The notes under the pieces were generated by a model. The model made no database searches. It saw nothing but the letters and a program-made list of their open reading frames with translations, and was not told the DNA's origin. From Lenzites betulinus (taxonomy: Eukaryota > Basidiomycota > Agaricomycetes > Polyporales > Polyporaceae), in the NCBI GenBank assembly GCA_022264855.1, contig JABYQU010000037.1, forward strand, positions 62,001 through 126,000: a stretch of 64,000 bases of DNA. Direction: 5' to 3'. Made by a program: the position numbers and the translations under genes. Below are positions 60,928-64,000 of the stretch, piece by piece (the stretch's first letter is position 1; the number at the start of each line of letters is the position of its first letter).

Positions 60928-61431
60928 TGCGCAAGGAGGACCCCCGCCAATACACCAAGAGCTCATATCCGGCGCTCGGCCGGATAGGCCCAAATTCGGT
61001 GGCTCCAAAACCCTCAAAATTCGGTCATTTCCACATAACCCTCCGCCAAAACCTCAAAATTCGGACCTCCGGCGGATGTATCATCCAAGGGCGCTTATCA
61101 TATTTGCGGGCCGGGTCGCCAGAGACTCCATTCCAACCTATATTAATCCCGGCCGTAAGAGTGGTTAAGTGACTATCTGGAAACTACAATTTCGGCGCAA
61201 AAATCATTGCCAGGTCCCCCGGATCCAAGGTCTCAGCTGCCGGCCGTCCCCTCATTTTCGGTGCTGTTGCACCCAAGATTTTCCCGCTGGGGCCGGATTC
61301 GGGCACATGACCTCGGCCTCCCGGAGGCCTATTTTCGGTGAATGGCATGTAGCTTTTCGGGCCCTTCGGGCCCATTTTCGGTAGCGCCCGCATATGAGCT
61401 CCCGGCGTATTGGCGGGGGTCCTGCGCAAGG
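60928..61431. mobile_element. MITE-like element with ~45-bp terminal inverted repeats
   Basis: The ends share GGACCCCCGCCAATAC and GAGCTCATAT in opposite orientation (about 60928-60975 and 61386-61431). The interior carries direct repeats of CTCAAAATTCGG (near 61013 and 61053) and repeated ATTTTCGG (61253, 61332, 61374). About 500 bp, non-coding, next to the ML-gene duplication. Confidence 0.5.
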
Positions 61432-61486
61432 GCGCGGGGCGCGGGCAGCGGCGCAAGTGGGCGGGTCACCGGTGTAACTCAGCGCT

Positions 61487-62745
61487 CAGCCCTTCCACGC
61501 CATCGCCGCCGTCATGGTCAGTCTCGGACGCTTGCAGGCAGCTTGCAGCCCGCCTACTTAACTCCTGCCATGCATCGTCCACGACGATACCCCCTACAGC
61601 CCTCGTCAGACTCTCATGGCTCGCTTTCGTCTCATTCTCCTCCTCGCCGCCGCCCTAGGCTACACTGCTGCATCCCCAATCGACGAGCAGGCACTCGACA
61701 GCCCCTCCTTCCTCGCCCCCGGCAAGGATCGGGGTTGGAAAGACTGCGGTAGGCTATCCTCACCTCCCCACCGTCCTCTACTTATGGTACACGGCGACCA
61801 GGTGAGGAAGGAGATGTCGTGCGCATCAAGAGCATTGAAGTCTCTCCTGATCCGCCAAAGCGCGGAGAGGACCTTACGATAACGGTCACGGGCGATGCGA
61901 GTGACGATATCCTTGTACGTTCCAGTACATTTATGCGTAGGAAAACACCTTACCTCTACCAAAGGACGGCGCATACGCCGACGTCACCGTCAAGCTCGGT
62001 TTGATTACCATTCTGCGGAAGCAGTTCGATGTCTGCGAGGAGGCGTAAGTATCTGTTGCTCCTCTTGTAGTCCACGCGCTAAATGGTCGCTGTAGAGAGA
62101 AGGCAAATGCCACCATTCAGTGCCCCATCAGCAAAGGGCACCATGTGGTTGTTCAGACTGTCACGCTCGCCAAGGAAATCCCCCCTGGTACGTACGCGTC
62201 CGCCTCCTTCGAGACACCAACTGACTAGCCCCATAGCACCATTCAAGGTCAACATCAGGGGTTACACTGGCGACGACGATGACCTCGTTTGCATGGACCT
62301 GATGATGGACTTTTGGCCTAAGCGTGGCTCGTTCCTCCAGTGGTGATCTTAATTGGCCCACCTCGACGATGATCCTCCTTGTTGTTCAGATTTTGTTCTG
62401 CTCGTGCTTGTGATACCACACCACTGTACGCGCACCATGTAATTATTCCTTGTCAGCTTTCAATGTGCCGAATGCCAGCTTGCTATGTCGAACAAAAGGA
62501 ACTATGAAGATCATGCTCATGACGTACGGCTGCTCATGTTTTTGAGGTAAATATATGTCCTTATATATAAGCATTTGACGCGGTATCGTGGCTTGCGTCG
62601 GACTTCGGGTTGTCTTGTCATTCCTTAGCTCTTGTGGACATACTTATGAGTCTACGCCAGAGTCTTACAATCGCACGAGCATTGGCGTGCGGTAGGGCAA
62701 GCGCTGCGCCTCGGCTCTACTCTACACGGTCCATTGGTGACCCCA
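61487..62745 (+). repeat. Right arm of the inverted segmental duplication
   Basis: It matches 51076-52712 in reverse orientation, including upstream and downstream non-coding sequence, so the event copied a genomic segment and not a processed transcript. Confidence 0.5.
61616..62346 (+). CDS. Secreted ML-domain lipid-transfer protein (NPC2-like), 175 aa, copy 2
   Basis: Five exons (61616-61748, 61802-61914, 61965-62044, 62096-62187, 62237-62346) give 175 residues. Signal peptide MARFRLILLLAAALGYTAAS and the ML-domain cysteines (WKDCG, FDVCEE, IQCPI, LVCMDL) are kept. Compared with copy 1 it lacks one residue after the signal peptide (EQALD against EQQVLD) and changes DWDWTDC to DRGWKDC, next to the first conserved cysteine. 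The frame is intact, so both copies may be functional. Confidence 0.5.
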
Positions 62746-64000
62746 TGCCTTCGCTTCGCTACCTTCACTGTGTAAGGTTCAAATCCGCAAGTGCGTGATA
62801 TGGTACGGACGACGCAGCGTACGCAAAGGATAGCACAGCATGTGCAGGGGGCGTAGAGGCTATGTGCGAATACGGAATTGCGGGAAATACCCAGACGTAG
62901 CACAAGGCGTCCGACGTGCCGGCGCACACGGCGGCTAACGGCGTCTAGCTAGTAATCTCTACCCACATAGCCGCCGTGTAGACGCATGTGCGACGGTCGG
63001 TAGCCACGTCGGCCGATGTGCGCTACGTCATGTCGAACCTTCGAGAGACGGGCGCGACTGTATGTCGCTCAGAGATCCTATTCCGGCCCAAGCGCTCGCT
63101 AGCGCTCAACCAGGGGCGGCGTCATTGTACATTGAAACGAAACACTTTATTCCGATTAGCCCAACCCAGACGTTTCCGCGTGCATGCTATGCTATCCTTC
63201 ATAGAGACCGCTACATCCAGCGTCTGCTATAATCAAGGGAAGATGGAATGAATACCAGGTAGAGTGTGCTCGAAGAATGTCGAGGGAGGGCCTCTAAAAC
63301 TGCGGAAGTACTTGGACGACCGGTAGCGTACGACTCCGAGTATTTCGTGTGGTTTGCAGCATCTGTCCTGCCGCGGCGCGGAGACGTCGCCATGGGTGCA
63401 GAGTGCCTGAGACCAGGCTAGCAATCGTACAAGTCTAGAGACAGAGTGATGGCCCGTCAGCTCGTACTATAGTAGGACACGCGATTTGATCCAAGCACGC
63501 ACCACAGGCGGGCCCGGCCAGTAACGAGATATAATGCAAGGTGTTGCAAGGAATGTCGACAAGGATAGGTTCGTTGCTGCTTCACCCTGAGCCCACTGCC
63601 TCCTTTCTACGTGGATGGAACACTCACATGATGAATCGTCCTCGGACCCGCTGAGCTCAGCCTTGGCAATCGGCTCTCCAGGCCACGAAAGCGGGATGTC
63701 AGGCGTTATGGTGCCGCCTCGTGTGACAGTGCACAATGCAATTGCACCCGGGAATCCTATAGGGCAACCGACCGTATGTATTACCATCTAATGTGCACGG
63801 TCAAAGCCAGAGTTGCAGTCTCACCTATTGCCACCAGTTCCCCCTGAGCGGCAAGAGAACGGATGGTGAGGAAACTACACCGGTGTATGTGGGCACCACG
63901 ATAGACAGGCGCATTTAAGCACTACCCATTAGAAAGATAGAACGAGATACAATGCTGGCGAGCTGGCGTAACACTAGGCAGCGCATGAGGATATTTGGAA
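62746..64000. other. Intergenic, nothing recognised
   Basis: No gene can be supported. The minus-strand frame 63467-63787 has no domain or splice partner inside the window, though it could be an exon of a gene beyond the edge. Confidence 0.5.

Noticed and set aside
60237..60950. 237-codon minus-strand frame
   Set aside because: Arg/Pro/His-rich, low complexity, no homology that I recognise, no promoter.
62765..62800. Pol III B-box-like GGTTCAAATCC suggesting a tRNA gene
   Set aside because: No A box or cloverleaf can be drawn from the preceding 80 bases.
63467..63787. 106-codon minus-strand frame
   Set aside because: No domain and no joining exon in the window; could be an edge exon but cannot be supported.

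Overview
The window is nuclear DNA of a basidiomycete fungus, probably a wood-decay member of the Polyporales. The evidence is the gene style: many 48-60 bp GT..AG introns, short intergenic gaps, a cullin-3, an exportin-T, an ER J-protein, ML-domain proteins, a Tnp2-type CACTA transposase and Ty3/gypsy-like elements. The lineage is inferred from gene style and was not tested by a search.

Layout. 1-6358: the 3' part of a CACTA/Tnp2 DNA transposon whose transposase is split by a small non-autonomous LTR element (TRIM, 1159-2650, 5-bp target duplication). 6888-19989: a dense housekeeping block with an F-box protein, exportin-T (tRNA nuclear export), cullin-3 (ubiquitin ligase scaffold), an ER-lumenal J-protein ending in KDEL, and an uncharacterised 451-aa protein. 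19990-22999: non-coding sequence with an 854-bp palindrome carrying tRNA-like pol III boxes. 23000-25100: an uncharacterised multi-exon gene cut off by a retroelement. 25101-50747: one large Ty3/gypsy-like LTR retrotransposon, about 13.9 kb without its insertions, carrying five long palindromic insertions (families A, B and C). 51076-62745: a host region in which an ML-domain lipid-transfer gene exists as two inverted copies, about 9 kb apart, flanking a four-helix membrane protein, a leucine-rich F-box-like protein, a small conserved-looking protein and a 53-aa gene candidate. The last 1.2 kb holds nothing I recognise.

Two observations stand out. First, the retrotransposon has gag-protease and pol on the + strand, and three intron-containing antisense genes on the - strand between integrase and the 3' LTR. 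They total about 1,150 codons, and one has a cysteine cluster. Second, four separate palindromic insertions (A1, A2, B1, B2), plus the tRNA-like palindrome D, are each flanked by a 7-bp target duplication although they carry no transposase. This suggests one non-autonomous fold-back transposon group. In family A the two 1.35-kb arms of each copy are almost identical to each other while the two copies differ clearly. In family B the arms have diverged but several internal hairpins keep pairing through compensating changes.

The insertion order can be read from the nesting. The retroelement interrupted the 23000 gene; A1, A2, B1 and B2 then landed in gag, the 3' LTR and two antisense genes. Removing A1 or B2 restores an open frame, so those genes were intact when they were hit. 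All exon structures here are read from splice signals and frame continuity and were not checked against transcripts.
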